Assembly (NCBI GenBank): GCA_041394885.1
Contig: JAWKHI010000032.1
Location: 1 to 64,000, forward strand
From: DSOI01 sp041394885
GTDB lineage: Bacteria; Acidobacteriota; Terriglobia; Bryobacterales; Bryobacteraceae
Direction: 5' to 3'
Length of the DNA: 64,000 nt
This document shows, piece by piece, positions 40,901 to 49,140 of this stretch. The notes beneath the pieces were generated by a model that was not told the origin of the DNA, made no database searches, and was given only the letters and a program-made list of their open reading frames with translations. The position numbers and the translations under genes are program-made. Position 1 is the first letter of the stretch, and each line of letters starts with the position of its first letter.

Positions 40901-41508
40901 AGCGCAGTATCGCCTCGTTCCACAATCCGCACGTGGCCAAGTTGACCTGGATCTACGAACTGCCCATCGGTCCGGGGAAAGCGGTTAACATCAGCGGCCT
41001 CGCCGGCCGTGTCATCGGCGGATGGCAGTTGACCGGGAACCACCAGTTCCGCGCCGGCGATCCCATTGGCATCGGCACTGGCGGCATCAACAATCCCGTG
41101 GGCGCGGCCCGGGCAGACCTGGTGACCGGTGTCCCGATCATCGTCAACGGCGACGCTCCCATCAATTTCCGCGGCGTCCGTGGCGGGCAGACGTATCTGA
41201 ATCCGTCCGCCTTCACCAATCCTCCCGTCCATCCCGGCGGGCGCAACGTCATCACCCGTCTCGGCACACTGCCGGACCGGTTGCCCAACATCCGCAGCTC
41301 CCATTTCGTGAATGAGGATCTCGGGCTCGAGAAGATCTTCCAGATCGACGAGCATCGCAGCGTCGAGTTGCGCGGCGTGTTCCTGAACCCGTTCAACCGC
41401 CACACGCGAAGCGGCCTGGTCACCAACATTACGGACCCGAACTTCGGCCAGTTCACCGGTGCCTCCGGGCAGCGCAACGTCGAGTTGTCCCTTCGCCTGA
41501 CGTTCTAG
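37993..41508 (+). CDS. TonB-dependent receptor with N-terminal carboxypeptidase-regulatory-like domain (paralogue B2)
   Basis: A 1171-residue outer-membrane receptor, the tandem duplicate of 34310-37831. Shared blocks include GTFNGTI, TAEIGSYVSKKEFDTWPI, NNMPPNMNGFSFPGTLGY and EEPVMYLQDRYPDFTA. Seen: a signal peptide (about residues 1-20, ending FLHAQ), the regulatory-like domain, plug and a barrel ending NVELSLRLTF. AGGAGG lies 7 bp before the ATG. Differences cluster in loop segments (for example residues about 290-330 and 880-960), where ligand contacts would be expected. A perfect palindrome lies over its promoter, unlike the one before its sister gene. Confidence 0.9.
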   Translation: MRTIRVFLFVSTAVAFLHAQGERGTFNGTIGDPTGAVIPAASVKARNNATGVEATSETTTAGVYRMPYLSPGTYTITVTAPGFKTAVRENVILAVAQTLTIDFTLEVGQVSDSVTVSSEPPLLETGTAEIGSYVSKKEFDTWPITVGDGRRQIQQFIFTSLPGTVGSTFQGSINGGQYYSHEILIDGISVGRFDLQGGSNNEFSPSAESISEFKLQTGTVSAQYTGAQTSVANFATKSGTNSLHGSAYYYVQNDALRANGWNNNAAGLARQPFKQNNYGYSVGGPVLFPKIYDGRNKSFFYHNLERTKVKNFTSTGFSQLPTQDFKRGDFSRLFSSAFTGNNASGSMAGTDAAGRSVQFGAIYDPTTARQVGNTWVRDPFPGNIVPQNRWSPVSTKIVNDVGIDDPLFDTMLRNIPNLGACCPNFDEWMLTLKGDHNFNSSHRVSGLFNRNFRERNNSPGGRWGVPPGRPTGVYQLQKTPGTMVRFSYDGTISPTILNHFALGYNRFGNNNESVYVDQDWPQKLGIQNVPGTHFPVLTFGGQPFQGGGIGAGGRLSSGNRGGSYNGSTILQDDITLIRGKHNFKLGFEHRRYYFNIRNKSGSGDFNFSPNQTAQPGFINQTGHSFASFLLGAVNNTSRSISPVNFGYRWRNAGFYFMDDWKATRKLTFNLGLRWEVTGGLVEVAGRMSGVDLGLANPGAGNRSGALVFVDDLNRKGFQNTYWFQISPKFGFAYEVNQKLVMRGGYGINNMPPNMNGFSFPGTLGYSGSIAVNSGNTPLRFIEEPVMYLQDRYPDFTAVLPNKNPSLSNNLGIGYIAPDSNRLGYTQNWNLGFQYQLPAATVLEMNYVGNKGTRLEANGLDNLNALPSTLLSMGNVLGEQWSPATGIPQPYPGFAGSVTRALSPYPQFSSVGQIFANFGTSFYNSLQVQATRHFRDGLAILGAYTWSKAIALNSSSIDGETAADTFNRGLERSIASFHNPHVAKLTWIYELPIGPGKAVNISGLAGRVIGGWQLTGNHQFRAGDPIGIGTGGINNPVGAARADLVTGVPIIVNGDAPINFRGVRGGQTYLNPSAFTNPPVHPGGRNVITRLGTLPDRLPNIRSSHFVNEDLGLEKIFQIDEHRSVELRGVFLNPFNRHTRSGLVTNITDPNFGQFTGASGQRNVELSLRLTF

Positions 41509-41511
41509 GGC

Positions 41512-43023
41512 TTACTGGGCGGCTCCCACCGCCACCGTGGTTCCAGCAGGGCTGGCGGCATCGCCGGCCCTCACCTGGATCACCGCTTGTCCAGGCGCGA
41601 CGCCGGTGGGAACCCGCACATTGAGCTGCAATACTCCCGCCACCAACCCTGGTGCGGGCCCGGCATAAAGCACCTCGGCGTCCGCTCCTCCAATCTGGAC
41701 ACTCACCGGCAGCACCGGCCGCGCCAGCGGAGCCTGGCTCAACTGTCCGTCGGCGGGGATGGGCGTCACCATTCCCTCTCCCGTCCCGAAAAGAACCACA
41801 ATCTCATTGGGACGCGCCGGCCGCGAGCCGTCATTCCGGGAACCGTCCTGGTTGAGCGCCGCCACCGGACCCTTGCCGCTCGAGTCATTGGTAAACAACG
41901 CGGGCGTCGCGTCCACAATTCCCACGCGGACCCCGGCCGAACGCCGGCCCCCGCGCTCCACCACCACCTCCACCGTCTGCTTGCCGGCCACGCCATAGGG
42001 TGCCACAGCGAGCATCTGGCCGTTCTGCGCAAACAGCAGCGGCGCCTTCTGGCCATCGAAGAAGACGGCCGTGCCGTCGGCGCTTTCGGTGGCGAACCGC
42101 TCGCCGGCGACGCGTCCGGCAACTCCCTCGGCCGGACCCAGCCCGCTCCCGAACACCGCCACAATCTCCCCCGGCGCGATGCCTCCCGATTGGTAACCGG
42201 CCGCGTTCACCACGGCGCCGATGGCTGGCGACGCTTGCGCGGCGGGCTCCCGGCAGGCCACCCGGTAGGCGTCCAGATCGAAGGTCTTGTACAGCGAGTT
42301 GAAGTTCATGCTGTTGGCCTGGGTGCAGAAGGCCTCCGGACGCACCTCGTACTCCACGTGAAACACGGCCTTGCCGGCGCGCGTGAAGGTGCCATACACG
42401 CCGCACTCCTGATATTGAAAGCATTGTTCGTTCAGAGCCCAATCAAAGTGCGAAACCAGCTGCGGAATCTGATCGAGATCGTTTTTCAGACCCACCGAAA
42501 GCCCCCGCGCATGGGCGGCTTCGGCGATCCTGATGTTGAAGGCGAGCTGATCCTGCGCCGTCAGAGGAAAGCCGGAGCGGTTGGTGTAGGCGTCCACGTT
42601 GTCGGGTTCCACGCCGTCGAAGCCCTTGGCTTTGCACGTGTCGAGACGCGCCTCCATGATCGGCCCGAGTACGTCCCACCGGCGGATGTCGAGCCATTTT
42701 TCGGTGTCGAAGTCTTCGAGCGCTCGGCCCTTCACCGATTCGGGGAATCGCGACGCGTCCGCCCGCCAAGGTTCGAACGTGCCTACGCTCACGTAGCAGA
42801 CCGCCTTGCGGCCCCGGGCGTGGAGCGCCGCCACCGTCGCCGCGTCGTTGTCGAACAGGTCGATGTCATACATCTCTACATCCACGCTGAGGTCCAGTTG
42901 ATTCTGGAGTTGCCATTGCCAACTCGTGTTGGGTGCCGGTTTCCAGATTGAGGTCTGCGCCACGAGGCCCGGCGCGGCATACATCAGGCACAGCAGGGGT
43001 GCCGCCAAACGATGAGAAGCCAT
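41512..43023 (-). CDS. GH114-like endo-alpha-1,4-polygalactosaminidase with Solibacter-type C-terminal domain
   Basis: A 503-residue secreted protein. Seen: a signal peptide (MASHRLAAPLLCLMYAAPGLVAQ); a GH114/TM1410-like TIM barrel (residues about 27-260) with WQWQLQNQLDLSVDVEMYDIDLFDN, KAVCYVSVGTFEPWR, WLDIRRWDVLGPIMEARLDTCKAKGFDGVEPDNVDAY; then a domain beginning SPAIGAVVNAAGYQSGGIAPGEIVAVFGSGLGP, which I recognise as the repeated-strand C-terminal domain widespread in Solibacter (TIGR03437). The Asp/Glu in DGVEPDNVD are the likely catalytic carboxylates. GH114 enzymes cut galactosaminogalactan-type polymers; the true substrate here is inference. Upstream in-frame starts (43044, 43074) would precede the signal peptide. 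Confidence 0.85.
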   Translation of the reverse strand: MASHRLAAPLLCLMYAAPGLVAQTSIWKPAPNTSWQWQLQNQLDLSVDVEMYDIDLFDNDAATVAALHARGRKAVCYVSVGTFEPWRADASRFPESVKGRALEDFDTEKWLDIRRWDVLGPIMEARLDTCKAKGFDGVEPDNVDAYTNRSGFPLTAQDQLAFNIRIAEAAHARGLSVGLKNDLDQIPQLVSHFDWALNEQCFQYQECGVYGTFTRAGKAVFHVEYEVRPEAFCTQANSMNFNSLYKTFDLDAYRVACREPAAQASPAIGAVVNAAGYQSGGIAPGEIVAVFGSGLGPAEGVAGRVAGERFATESADGTAVFFDGQKAPLLFAQNGQMLAVAPYGVAGKQTVEVVVERGGRRSAGVRVGIVDATPALFTNDSSGKGPVAALNQDGSRNDGSRPARPNEIVVLFGTGEGMVTPIPADGQLSQAPLARPVLPVSVQIGGADAEVLYAGPAPGLVAGVLQLNVRVPTGVAPGQAVIQVRAGDAASPAGTTVAVGAAQ

Positions 43024-43188
43024 GTCTCGATCGTAAGGTAGCATCGCGAATCCGGCGATGGCCCAGTCGGGCAATCGCCCTGGGACACTCGTACCAACTC
43101 GAACCTCTCATGGCCCCGCGCGGGAGAGTTGACCCAAATTAACAAAAAAGTCGACAGTTTTTCACTATAGTTGGAATTGAGGTTCTAC

Positions 43189-44121
43189 TTGTCTCTAGTC
43201 CGCATCTTATTGATTACAATCGCGTTCCTGACACACTTGTTAAGCGCGGCCCAGGCCCCGGCCACCGGCGGCTACGTCGGCAGCGAGGCCTGCAAAACGT
43301 GCCACGCCAACATCTGGCAGGGGTTCTTCAAGAACGCGCACTACCGTGGCGTGGCGCAAGGCGACCAGCCGCCGGACCGAACCGGCTGCGAGGGCTGCCA
43401 TGGCCCGGCCCAGGGCCACGTGGCCGCCGGAGGCGGCAAGAAGACGATCCCACGGGCATTCTCGCTGCTCGATTCGCGGCGCTCGCTCGACGCATGCATG
43501 GCCTGCCACTCCAAGGATTTCCCGCGCGCCGAGATTCGCCGGTCCTCCCACACCGAGGCCAACATCGCCTGCAACCAGTGTCACTCCATTCACAAACCGG
43601 CCACACCCAAGCTGCTGCTCGCCAAACAGCAGCGCGACCTTTGCTATGAATGCCACACCAACGTCCGGGCGCAGTTTTCCATGCCCTTTAAGCACCGCGT
43701 CAACGAAGGCGCCGTCGCCTGCACCGATTGTCACAACCCGCACGGAACCGCGTCGCCTTCCTGGCGCATGGGCCAGCGCCCGCGGATGGTCTCCACCGGG
43801 CACGACGGCGAGCAGCCCTGCCTGCGCTGCCATACCGATAAGCGAGGCCCGTTCGTGTTCGAACACGCAGCCATCCGCGTCGAGGGGTGTGAGACCTGCC
43901 ACCAGCCCCACGGCTCGATGAACCCCCGCCTGTTGCGGCGTCCGGTGGTGTTCACCCTGTGCCTGGAATGCCACAACGGCGCGGGCAGTTTCGGGCGCCA
44001 GGGCGACGGGATAGCCACACAAAGTTCCACCCACAACATGACCGATCCCAAATACCAGAATTGCACCACCTGCCACATCCGGCTGCATGGCTCCAATTCC
44101 GACCCCCGGTTCTTTCGCTAG
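43189..44121 (+). CDS. DmsE/MtrA-like decaheme c-type cytochrome
   Basis: A 310-residue periplasmic cytochrome with ten CXXCH haem-binding motifs (CKTCH, CEGCH, CMACH, CNQCH, CYECH, CTDCH, CLRCH, CETCH, CLECH, CTTCH), the number and size of DmsE/MtrA. In Shewanella these insert into an MtrB-type porin and carry electrons across the outer membrane. Seen: a signal peptide (about residues 1-23). The TTG at 43189 is preferred because GAGG lies 6 bp upstream; a TTG at 43171 is the alternative, and there is no ATG before residue 104. The MtrB-like gene starts 8 bp after its stop. Confidence 0.88.
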   Translation: MSLVRILLITIAFLTHLLSAAQAPATGGYVGSEACKTCHANIWQGFFKNAHYRGVAQGDQPPDRTGCEGCHGPAQGHVAAGGGKKTIPRAFSLLDSRRSLDACMACHSKDFPRAEIRRSSHTEANIACNQCHSIHKPATPKLLLAKQQRDLCYECHTNVRAQFSMPFKHRVNEGAVACTDCHNPHGTASPSWRMGQRPRMVSTGHDGEQPCLRCHTDKRGPFVFEHAAIRVEGCETCHQPHGSMNPRLLRRPVVFTLCLECHNGAGSFGRQGDGIATQSSTHNMTDPKYQNCTTCHIRLHGSNSDPRFFR

Positions 44122-44129
44122 ACCTCACT

Positions 44130-46136
44130 ATGCCCTGCATTTTCCTTCTACTATCCCTGATCGCAGCCGTGACTCCGGTGCTCGCACAACCGGTGGTGGC
44201 GCCGACGCCGGAGTCCACCGGGCGCGTCCGCGGAGAAAACCTCGGCGACTACAACGTCACCAATCAGTTCGAACTGGGCGTCCGGTTTCATTCCGTTGAC
44301 GGAAACCTGGCCCGCTACCGCAGCGATGTCAACTATGGCAATGGTGTCCGCCTCCTCGGCAGCCGCCTCACCATCCATTCGCGCGAAGGGCATGGCAAGT
44401 GGTTCGACGAAATCGTTCTCAACACCCAGGGCCTGGGGAATGACCCGTATCAGTTCGCCGGGTTGCGCATCCAGCACAACACCCTCTACCGCTACGATTT
44501 CACTTTCCGCATCAATGACTACGTCAATCCCGGGCTCACCACCGGAACCCTGGGCGGACATGCCATGAACACCCGGCGCCAATGGCAGGACCATGATTTC
44601 GTCCTCCTGCCCCGGTCGCGATTCCGTCTCCTTGCCGGCTACAGCGGCAACCGCCAGGACGGTCCCGGGCTCGTCACCACGCAGTTGTTCGATTCCCGCG
44701 GCGACGAGTATCCCCTGTTTGCCGATATTGACCGGCGGCAGCGCGAGTTCCGTCTGGGCGCGGAGGCCACCGCCGCCGGGTTCCGGTTCCTGATCCTGCG
44801 CGGATGGCAGCGATACGAAGAGAACAGTCCGGCTATTCAGGCGGCTCACCCAGGGGCATCGGTCACGGACCTGAACCAGTTGACCTCGTTCACCCGCACC
44901 GAGCCCTATTCCGGCGACACCCCCTTCTGGCGCTTCAACGCCCAGCAGGAGCGCGAGAGTTGGTACTCGATCGGCGCCCGCTTCAGCTATGCCGGCGGGC
45001 GGCGCGACTTCCGGCTCGACGAGATGGCCGCCGGGTTGGACCGGCGCGGCACCGACCGTGTCCGGCAAGTTCTGGTCAAAGGCTCAGGACGCCGCCCCGT
45101 GTCCACAGGGTCGGTCACGCTCAGCCTGTTCCCGTCCCGGAATCTGACGCTCACCAACCACACCGCCTTTCATCAGATCCAGATGGACGGCGACGGCGTC
45201 TACCAGGAAATCAACAACGCCACGCTCGGCTTGAATCTATTCCGCTTCCAGTATCTCGGCCTCCGGAGCCTGGTGAACCAGACCGACCTTAATCTCAAGG
45301 CGGCCCGTTGGCTGGGCCTTTACGGCGGGTATCATTTCTCCGACCGTAGGATCCGGTCCCGGGAAGAGGAAGCGGTGGAGGGGTTCGACAGCGATGTGCG
45401 GTCGCACGAGCAGACCAATCGGATTCACTCCGGACTCGCCGGCCTGCGCCTCCAGCCGGTCCGGCCCCTGCGGATCTCCCTCGACGGGGAAATCGGGCGC
45501 GCTGACCAGCCATTTTTCCCCCTCAGTGAACGGAAGTTCCACACCTATGGCGCCCGTGTGCAGTACCGGACGCGCGCGCTCACCTTCGGCGCGGCGTCCA
45601 AGACCAGCTACAACGCCAATTCGGTTTCCCTGTTTACACACAGCGCGCGGTCGCGCACCAATTCCGTCGACGTCAGTTGGACCCCAAAAACGGCGTTTTC
45701 CCTCGACGCGGGCTACTCGAAACAGCATTTCGACTCGCTCACCGGCATCGCCTACTTCACGGCGAATCTCGTCGAAGGAGAACGGTCGCTTTATGTGAGC
45801 AACATCCACGCGATTCACGGCGGCGTCCGGTGGAGCTGGCAGTCTCGCGTGGATCTTTATGCCGGATACACCCGCGTGCAGGATACCGGCGATGGACGCA
45901 GCGCCGCCGCCGCCGCAACCGGAAGCGCTGCCGATGCCACGGCTTCTGCGGTCTTTCGCGCCGTCCAGACCTTTCCGGTGGCCTATCAATCGCCGCAGGC
46001 GCGGGTCTCGGTGCGATTGCACACCAATCTGCGCTGGAACCTGGGATGGCAGTATTACAACTACGATGAGGATTTCTTCCGCGTTTACAACTATCGTGCC
46101 CACACCGGCTTCACCAGCATAATGTGGTCATTCTGA
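44130..46136 (+). CDS. MtrB/PioB-like decaheme-associated outer-membrane beta-barrel
   Basis: A 668-residue outer-membrane protein expected to form the sheath around the decaheme cytochrome encoded just upstream. Seen: a signal peptide (about residues 1-20, ending VLAQ), then alternating amphipathic strands throughout (for example FELGVRFHSVDGN, YRYDFTFRINDYVNPG, LDAGYSKQHFDSLTGIAYFT) and a C-terminal Phe (IMWSF). The N-terminal CXXC motif reported for Shewanella MtrB is absent; the only early cysteine lies in the signal peptide. The frame is open to 43959, but the signal peptide fixes the start at 44130. The next gene follows after 28 bp. Confidence 0.8.
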   Translation: MPCIFLLLSLIAAVTPVLAQPVVAPTPESTGRVRGENLGDYNVTNQFELGVRFHSVDGNLARYRSDVNYGNGVRLLGSRLTIHSREGHGKWFDEIVLNTQGLGNDPYQFAGLRIQHNTLYRYDFTFRINDYVNPGLTTGTLGGHAMNTRRQWQDHDFVLLPRSRFRLLAGYSGNRQDGPGLVTTQLFDSRGDEYPLFADIDRRQREFRLGAEATAAGFRFLILRGWQRYEENSPAIQAAHPGASVTDLNQLTSFTRTEPYSGDTPFWRFNAQQERESWYSIGARFSYAGGRRDFRLDEMAAGLDRRGTDRVRQVLVKGSGRRPVSTGSVTLSLFPSRNLTLTNHTAFHQIQMDGDGVYQEINNATLGLNLFRFQYLGLRSLVNQTDLNLKAARWLGLYGGYHFSDRRIRSREEEAVEGFDSDVRSHEQTNRIHSGLAGLRLQPVRPLRISLDGEIGRADQPFFPLSERKFHTYGARVQYRTRALTFGAASKTSYNANSVSLFTHSARSRTNSVDVSWTPKTAFSLDAGYSKQHFDSLTGIAYFTANLVEGERSLYVSNIHAIHGGVRWSWQSRVDLYAGYTRVQDTGDGRSAAAAATGSAADATASAVFRAVQTFPVAYQSPQARVSVRLHTNLRWNLGWQYYNYDEDFFRVYNYRAHTGFTSIMWSF

Positions 46137-46164
46137 TCCGCCGATATATGGGGGAGGGCAAGTT

Positions 46165-46470
46165 GTGCGTTACGCCGCCTCCAATATAACCACGGTGCTC
46201 CTGTTGGTGCTGACGATCTGGACTCTCGTGGTGCGCTACAAGGGACGTCCCGACACCAACTGGCCGCTCATCTACTACTTGCTGCTGGTCCTCTACCATC
46301 AGTCGATTCCGGGGGGGCTGAACTCCTTCTCGATCTACGTCGGAGTGATCTCGGCGCTGTTTCTCCGGTTCGAGTTCATGGCCGGATTCTTCCGCTACCT
46401 GTTCCTGACCGTGGAGGCCGCGGTAATGTTCATGATCCTGTACGGGTTGTGGTTGTTGATCTACCTCTGA
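46165..46470 (+). CDS. Small inner-membrane protein of the cytochrome cluster
   Basis: A 101-residue protein with about three hydrophobic helices (residues about 7-23, 36-70, 75-100). The GTG start follows a GGGGGAGGG purine stretch at about 10 bp. It lies 28 bp downstream of the MtrB-like gene in the same direction and probably belongs to the same operon. It carries no haem motif or cysteine, so it is not a CymA-type quinol oxidase; a helper or assembly role is a guess. No family recognised. Confidence 0.65.
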   Translation: MRYAASNITTVLLLVLTIWTLVVRYKGRPDTNWPLIYYLLLVLYHQSIPGGLNSFSIYVGVISALFLRFEFMAGFFRYLFLTVEAAVMFMILYGLWLLIYL

Positions 46471-46506
46471 CCGTCTTCGGCGGCGGCAGATAATAGAACC
46501 CCAACC

Positions 46507-47790
46507 CTACATCGCGTCTTCGAACAGTTTCGCCAACTGGTCCGCATTGGCTGGACGCGGCGATAACTTGGTCACCCGGTGCTGCGGCAGCGTCCCTTCC
46601 ACCAATTGTGGGATGTGCGAAGTTTGGTACCCCAGCGCCCGTAATCCCTCCGGAATGTCGAGCTCCCGCATGATCGTGCTGATTCGATCGGCCAGGAGCT
46701 TCCCCGCGTCGGCCGGGTTCGCCCCCGACACATTCGCTCCCAACAATTCCGCCGCCTTCAGGTGCCGCTCCGGGCTGGCCGCGGCCGTGTAGCGGAAAAC
46801 CGCTGGGGCGTTCAGAATCACCGAAACCCCGTGTGGCACCATCGGATGATCGGTGGGATAGCCCTGCATTCGGAACCCTTTCTCGAGCGCCGCTGCCATT
46901 CCTGAAACCGGGTACGACATCCCGTGCGGCAGATGCACGCCCGCATTGCCGAAACCCACACCCGCGTAGGAGGCCGCCAGCAACATTTGCCCGCGCGCCT
47001 CGGCGTCGTCCGCGTCCCGGTACACCCGCGGCAGATACTTGGCGGTGATCGCCAATGCGTGCATGGACCAGATGTCGCTGATCGGGTTCGATCCCTGATA
47101 CGCCGGCCGCAGAATCGGACGCTCCGGCAGCGGACGCGTCCCATAGGGAATCGCCGTGTAGGACTCAACGGCATGGCACAGCACGTCCAGTCCGGCCGAG
47201 GCGGCCACCTGCGGCGGCAGCGTGCGCGTATTGTCGGGGTCGAGCAACCCCAGCGCCGGCTTCAGCCTGCGATGAGCGATGCCCGTTTTGGCGTGCAGGG
47301 ACTCCATGTCGAAGATCGCCACCCCGGTCGTTTCGCTGCCCGTGCCGGCCGTGGTCGGAATCGCGATGAGCGGCTTCAGCGGTCCGGGAACCGGTTTGCC
47401 CTTGCCGATCGGCGGATTCACGTAGTCGAGGAAGTTCTCCGGCGGATAGCACGTGTACAGGTTCACTGCCTTCGCCGTGTCGATCGCCGATCCCCCGCCC
47501 ACCGCGACAATCGAATCGAACTCGTGCCGCCCCGCAAACTCGATCGCGGCCTGAAACGAGGCGTCGGAGGGCTCCACGCGGACCCTGTCGTACACGTGAA
47601 ACGCGACGCCCGCTGCCTCGAGCGATTCGAGCGCCGTGGCCACCGGCGCGAGCATCGCCACCACCGGATCGGTGATCACCAGCGCCCGGCCGAGGCCGAG
47701 ATCGGCCAGGTCCATCCCCACCTCGCGCGTCACTCCGGCGCCGAACCGTATGTTCGAAGCCGCCATCTCGAAAGCAATCTCGTTCACCAT
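46507..47790 (-). CDS. Iron-containing alcohol dehydrogenase
   Basis: A 427-residue NAD(P)-dependent oxidoreductase of the Fe-ADH family. Seen: the nucleotide-binding VAVGGGSAIDTAKAVN (about 95-110), TTAGTGSETTG, and the metal-ligand region SYAGVGFGNAGVHLPHGMSYPV with its conserved histidines, preceded by ALDVLCHAVESY-like LDVLCHAVESYTA. The sequence resembles the HOT/hydroxyacid-oxoacid transhydrogenase branch of the family. Substrate cannot be fixed. The frame continues to 48027, but the family N terminus and ATG place the start at 47790. It lies about 100 bp after the aminotransferase gene in the same direction. Confidence 0.88.
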   Translation of the reverse strand: MVNEIAFEMAASNIRFGAGVTREVGMDLADLGLGRALVITDPVVAMLAPVATALESLEAAGVAFHVYDRVRVEPSDASFQAAIEFAGRHEFDSIVAVGGGSAIDTAKAVNLYTCYPPENFLDYVNPPIGKGKPVPGPLKPLIAIPTTAGTGSETTGVAIFDMESLHAKTGIAHRRLKPALGLLDPDNTRTLPPQVAASAGLDVLCHAVESYTAIPYGTRPLPERPILRPAYQGSNPISDIWSMHALAITAKYLPRVYRDADDAEARGQMLLAASYAGVGFGNAGVHLPHGMSYPVSGMAAALEKGFRMQGYPTDHPMVPHGVSVILNAPAVFRYTAAASPERHLKAAELLGANVSGANPADAGKLLADRISTIMRELDIPEGLRALGYQTSHIPQLVEGTLPQHRVTKLSPRPANADQLAKLFEDAM

Positions 47791-47814
47791 GATCGTTATA
47801 CTGAAATCAGCTCC

Positions 47815-47886
47815 ATGGAAATCCTTATTGTCGTCATCGCCGTCGCCGCCGTGTTCCTGCTCGGCCGTTTCACCGGCGGCGGCTGA
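47815..47886 (+). CDS. Possible 23-residue membrane micropeptide
   Basis: An ATG-initiated 24-codon ORF in the gap between two leftward genes, read on the opposite strand. The product is a single hydrophobic helix with charged ends (MEILIVVIAV...LLGRFTGGG), the pattern of a one-pass membrane micropeptide. No clear Shine-Dalgarno site is visible, and chance cannot be excluded for so short an ORF. Confidence 0.25.
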   Translation: MEILIVVIAVAAVFLLGRFTGGG

Positions 47887-47893
47887 GGCTCCA

Positions 47894-49117
47894 TCAGGCC
47901 CCGTCGGTGACTGGGCTCCACTGCGCCAGAAAATTCCCCAGACGTTCCATCGCTGGTTCCAGAATCCCTCGCTCCGCGGCATAGCAGATACGGATGGACC
48001 CCTCGCCCCCTTGTCCGAACGCCACACCCGGCGCCAGCCCCACCTTGGTTTCCGCCAGCACCCGGCGGCAGAACTCGAACGAGTCCCCTAGTCCCTCAAT
48101 GCGCGGGAACAGGTAGAACGCGCCATCGGGGCGCGGCGTCGTGACGCCCCGCATGGTGTTGAGCCGCTCGAGGCAAAAGTCGCGGTTCTCCCGGAGCCGC
48201 TCCACCATTTCCCGCACAAACGGCTCGCCTTCCGCCAAGGCGGTTTCCGCCGCGCGTTGGGCAAAGCTCGGCGCGTGGGAGACGATAAACTCGTTCAACT
48301 GGGCGGCCCGCGCCGCCAGATCCGCCCGGGTCACAATCCACCCGACGCGCCACCCCGTCATGCAATAGCTCTTGGAAAACGACTGCACCACGATCACGGC
48401 ATCGTCGCGCGTACACAGTTTCAGGATCGTAGGCGCGGCTACGGGCCCGCCAGCGGGCTCTTCCGCGTACACCAGCCGCTCATAAACTTCATCGGCCATC
48501 AACCATAGGCCGTGCCGCCGCGCGAAATCGAGCAGTTGTTGCTGCTCGTCGACAGTCGCCTTCCAGCCGAGCGGGTTCGACGGAGACGTGTATAGCAGCA
48601 GGCGCGTCCGTGGGGTGACGGCGGCCTCGAGTGCCTCGAAGTCGATCCCGTACCGCCCGTCGATCAGCGGTTGCGGCGCCTGCTTCGGGATCGCGTTGGA
48701 CAACTGCACGATGGCCGTTCCGTTGGGCCATGCCGGAGTCAGGATGATGGCTTCGTCCGCGGGATCGAGCACCGCGCGAATAGCGACGTTGAGCGCCTGC
48801 ACGCCGCTAGTGGTGATCACGATTTCCTTCATCGCGTCGAGCGCCACCCCGTGCATCGACGCGTAGTAGGCGCCCAACGCGCCGCGCAGCGAGGGCAGGC
48901 CCGCGTTTTCGGTGTAGTAGGTGTATCCTTCGGCGAGCGCCCGCGTGGCGGCGTCTTTGATGAAGTCCGGCGTGGGAAGGTTTGACTCGCCGAAGTAAAG
49001 ACGCAGCACCCCCGGCATCGCCATCGCCATCTCGGCCAGTTCGCGGATGCGGGAGTGCTCGACGCGCTGCGCCGTCGGCGCAACCGTGGGCCCGGCAGGA
49101 GTCCCTATCGGAGACAT
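47894..49117 (-). CDS. PLP-dependent aminotransferase (class I/II)
   Basis: A 407-residue fold-type I aminotransferase of the aspartate/aromatic group. Seen: the EGYTYYTENAGLPSLRGAL N-terminal substrate region, TTSGVQALNVAIRAVLDPADE, YTSPSNPLGWKAT (cofactor-binding Asn), MADEVYERLVY (the Asp and Tyr that contact PLP) and SFSKSYCMTGWRVGW with the Schiff-base lysine. Specificity is not determined. GGAGG lies three bases before the ATG, closer than usual. It is followed by the Fe-ADH gene and preceded by the ABC permease gene, all leftward, so co-transcription is possible. Confidence 0.9.
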   Translation of the reverse strand: MSPIGTPAGPTVAPTAQRVEHSRIRELAEMAMAMPGVLRLYFGESNLPTPDFIKDAATRALAEGYTYYTENAGLPSLRGALGAYYASMHGVALDAMKEIVITTSGVQALNVAIRAVLDPADEAIILTPAWPNGTAIVQLSNAIPKQAPQPLIDGRYGIDFEALEAAVTPRTRLLLYTSPSNPLGWKATVDEQQQLLDFARRHGLWLMADEVYERLVYAEEPAGGPVAAPTILKLCTRDDAVIVVQSFSKSYCMTGWRVGWIVTRADLAARAAQLNEFIVSHAPSFAQRAAETALAEGEPFVREMVERLRENRDFCLERLNTMRGVTTPRPDGAFYLFPRIEGLGDSFEFCRRVLAETKVGLAPGVAFGQGGEGSIRICYAAERGILEPAMERLGNFLAQWSPVTDGA

Positions 49118-49140
49118 AGACCTCCAGTGTAGCTTCGCGC

